Source of the DNA: CAVYGB01 sp046734815
GTDB taxonomy: Bacteria; Myxococcota_A; Polyangia; Fen-1088
Length of the DNA stretch: 6,360 nucleotides
Direction of reading: 5' to 3'
Assembly: GCA_046734815.1 (NCBI GenBank)
Contig: JBKPRZ010000217.1
Location: forward strand, 1 to 6,360
Positions 5,872 through 6,360 of the stretch are shown here, piece by piece. The notes below the pieces were generated by a model, which saw only the letters and a list, made by a program, of their open reading frames with translations, made no database searches and had not been told where the DNA came from. The position numbers were made by a program, and so were the translations under genes. Within the stretch, counting starts at the first letter, position 1, and each line of letters opens with the position of its first letter.

Positions 5872-6360
5872 TCAGCCCTTGAAGATGTTCAGGATCCCCT
5901 TGCCGAGTCCGAACGGGTCGACGATGTGGGAGATGAGGTCGCCGAGGAAGCCGTCGTGCTTCGGCTGGTAGTTGGTGCCGTCGAGCTTCCCGTCACGCAG
6001 GTCCTGACGGAAGGCATGCAGACCCTTGGCGTCGTCGAGGTTGTACTCCTTGGCGTTCTTCCCCTCGCCCACCAGGACGGTGTTCGACTTCGGGTCGTAG
6101 GTGACGTTCATGTCCTTCATCAGCTCCGAGCGGAAGGACTCTTCCTCCTTCGGGTTGTTGAGGTTGTAGGTCTTCCCGTTGAAGTCGACGTTGTGGGGCT
6201 CCTTCTTGCCACGCCCGCCCTCGGCCCGGTCCGCTCCATCCGCGCCATGGGCGCCGTCCGCGCCGTGGGCGCCGTGGGCGCCGTGCCCGTGCTCCGCGCC
6301 CTCGCCCCGCCCGCCGCGGCCGGTCCCCTTGTACCCGTCCAGCTCGCCATCCCTCATGTC
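5872..6360 (-). CDS. Unrecognised repeat protein with Y-N-L/F-R-x-x-L modules (start beyond the window)
   Basis: I do not recognise this protein. The frame is open to the window edge, and its first visible residues (DMRDGELDG) match the end of an internal module (DLRDGKLDG), so the true start is probably outside. Counting from the ATG at 6357, residues 22-43 form a Gly-Ala-His/Asp low-complexity stretch, and 44-55 a basic linker. Two modules of the pattern N-x-K-x-Y-N-L-x(8)-F-R-x-x-L begin at N60 and N101, exactly 41 residues apart. The C-terminal tail (about 135-161) is hydrophobic and glycine-rich, GFLGDLISHIVDPFGLGKG, possibly amphipathic. No catalytic motif is seen, and a signal peptide cannot be judged. 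The coding bias (high GC at third positions) and the hairpin after its stop support a real gene. A structural, secreted or surface repeat protein is a guess only. Confidence 0.8.
   Translation of the reverse strand, partial: DMRDGELDGYKGTGRGGRGEGAEHGHGAHGAHGADGAHGADGADRAEGGRGKKEPHNVDFNGKTYNLNNPKEEESFRSELMKDMNVTYDPKSNTVLVGEGKNAKEYNLDDAKGLHAFRQDLRDGKLDGTNYQPKHDGFLGDLISHIVDPFGLGKGILNIFKG
5977..6180 (-). repeat. Two 41-residue-spaced protein modules in the right-end gene
   Basis: Module one begins at N60 (base 6180) with NGKTYNLNNPK and continues ESFRSELMKDM. Module two begins at N101 (base 6057) with NAKEYNLDDAK and continues HAFRQDLRDGKLDG. They align without gaps at an offset of 41 residues. 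N, K, Y-N-L, K, F-R and L are shared, while the DNA has diverged, so this is an old in-frame duplication. The window-edge residues DMRDGELDG look like the end of a third copy. Confidence 0.8.
6229..6282 (-). repeat. Gly-Ala-His/Asp tripeptide repeat (9-bp units)
   Basis: Six tandem Gly-Ala-(His or Asp) units, residues 26-43 counted from ATG 6357, are encoded by 9-bp repeats read as GGCGCC plus CAC or GAC-type codons. The stretch lies between the N-terminal module remnant and the basic linker. It is probably a flexible spacer prone to length change; alternating His and Asp could bind metal, but that is speculation. Confidence 0.85.

Overview
The window is GC-rich chromosomal DNA from what looks like a deltaproteobacterial or Myxococcota-type bacterium. 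The clearest clue is the CdnL/CarD protein at 5198-5689. Its length and its key residues (M49, P51, W88, M96, F125) fall at the positions I recall for Myxococcus xanthus CdnL. This placement rests on remembered family features, not on a search.

Layout from left to right. Positions 1-101 hold a pyrimidine-rich tandem repeat with a 45-bp higher-order period. Positions 102-397 have no convincing gene. A two-gene biotin operon follows on the + strand: bioF (398-1621) and bioD (1618-2298), joined by a 4-bp GTGA stop/start overlap. A near-perfect ParB-binding parS site (399-414) sits exactly at the bioF start. The 3' end of bioD is followed by a diverged tandem copy of its last 52 bp. Convergent to bioD, on the - strand, lies a two-gene unit: a Lys/Arg/Ser/Ala-rich disordered protein (2887-3321), then jag/khpB (2378-2869), an RNA-binding KH-R3H protein. 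Jag genes often lie in the rnpA-yidC-jag cluster near the replication origin. Together with parS this suggests an origin-proximal location, although no yidC, parA, parB or dnaA is in the window.

A divergent intergenic region (3322-3507) carries back-to-back sigma70-like promoters. It leads to pepA on the + strand (3508-5010), an M17 leucyl aminopeptidase with all metal and catalytic residues. A distinctly AT-richer spacer follows, with small inverted repeats, a promoter-like TTGACC-N18-TAGAGT and a short hairpin with a T7 run, and then cdnL/carD. cdnL ends in a strong intrinsic terminator (5715-5743).

The right end holds a gene on the - strand (5872 to beyond the window edge) for an unrecognised protein. 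It has two 41-residue-spaced modules of a Y-N-L...F-R-x-x-L motif, the tail of a third module at the window edge, and a low-complexity Gly-Ala-His/Asp stretch. The genes are mainly housekeeping functions (biotin synthesis, RNA binding, peptide turnover, transcription initiation). I see no defence system, CRISPR, transposase or RNA gene. The most notable points are the parS site on the bioF start, the basic disordered protein preceding a Jag that lacks its N-terminal domain, and the repeat protein at the right edge.
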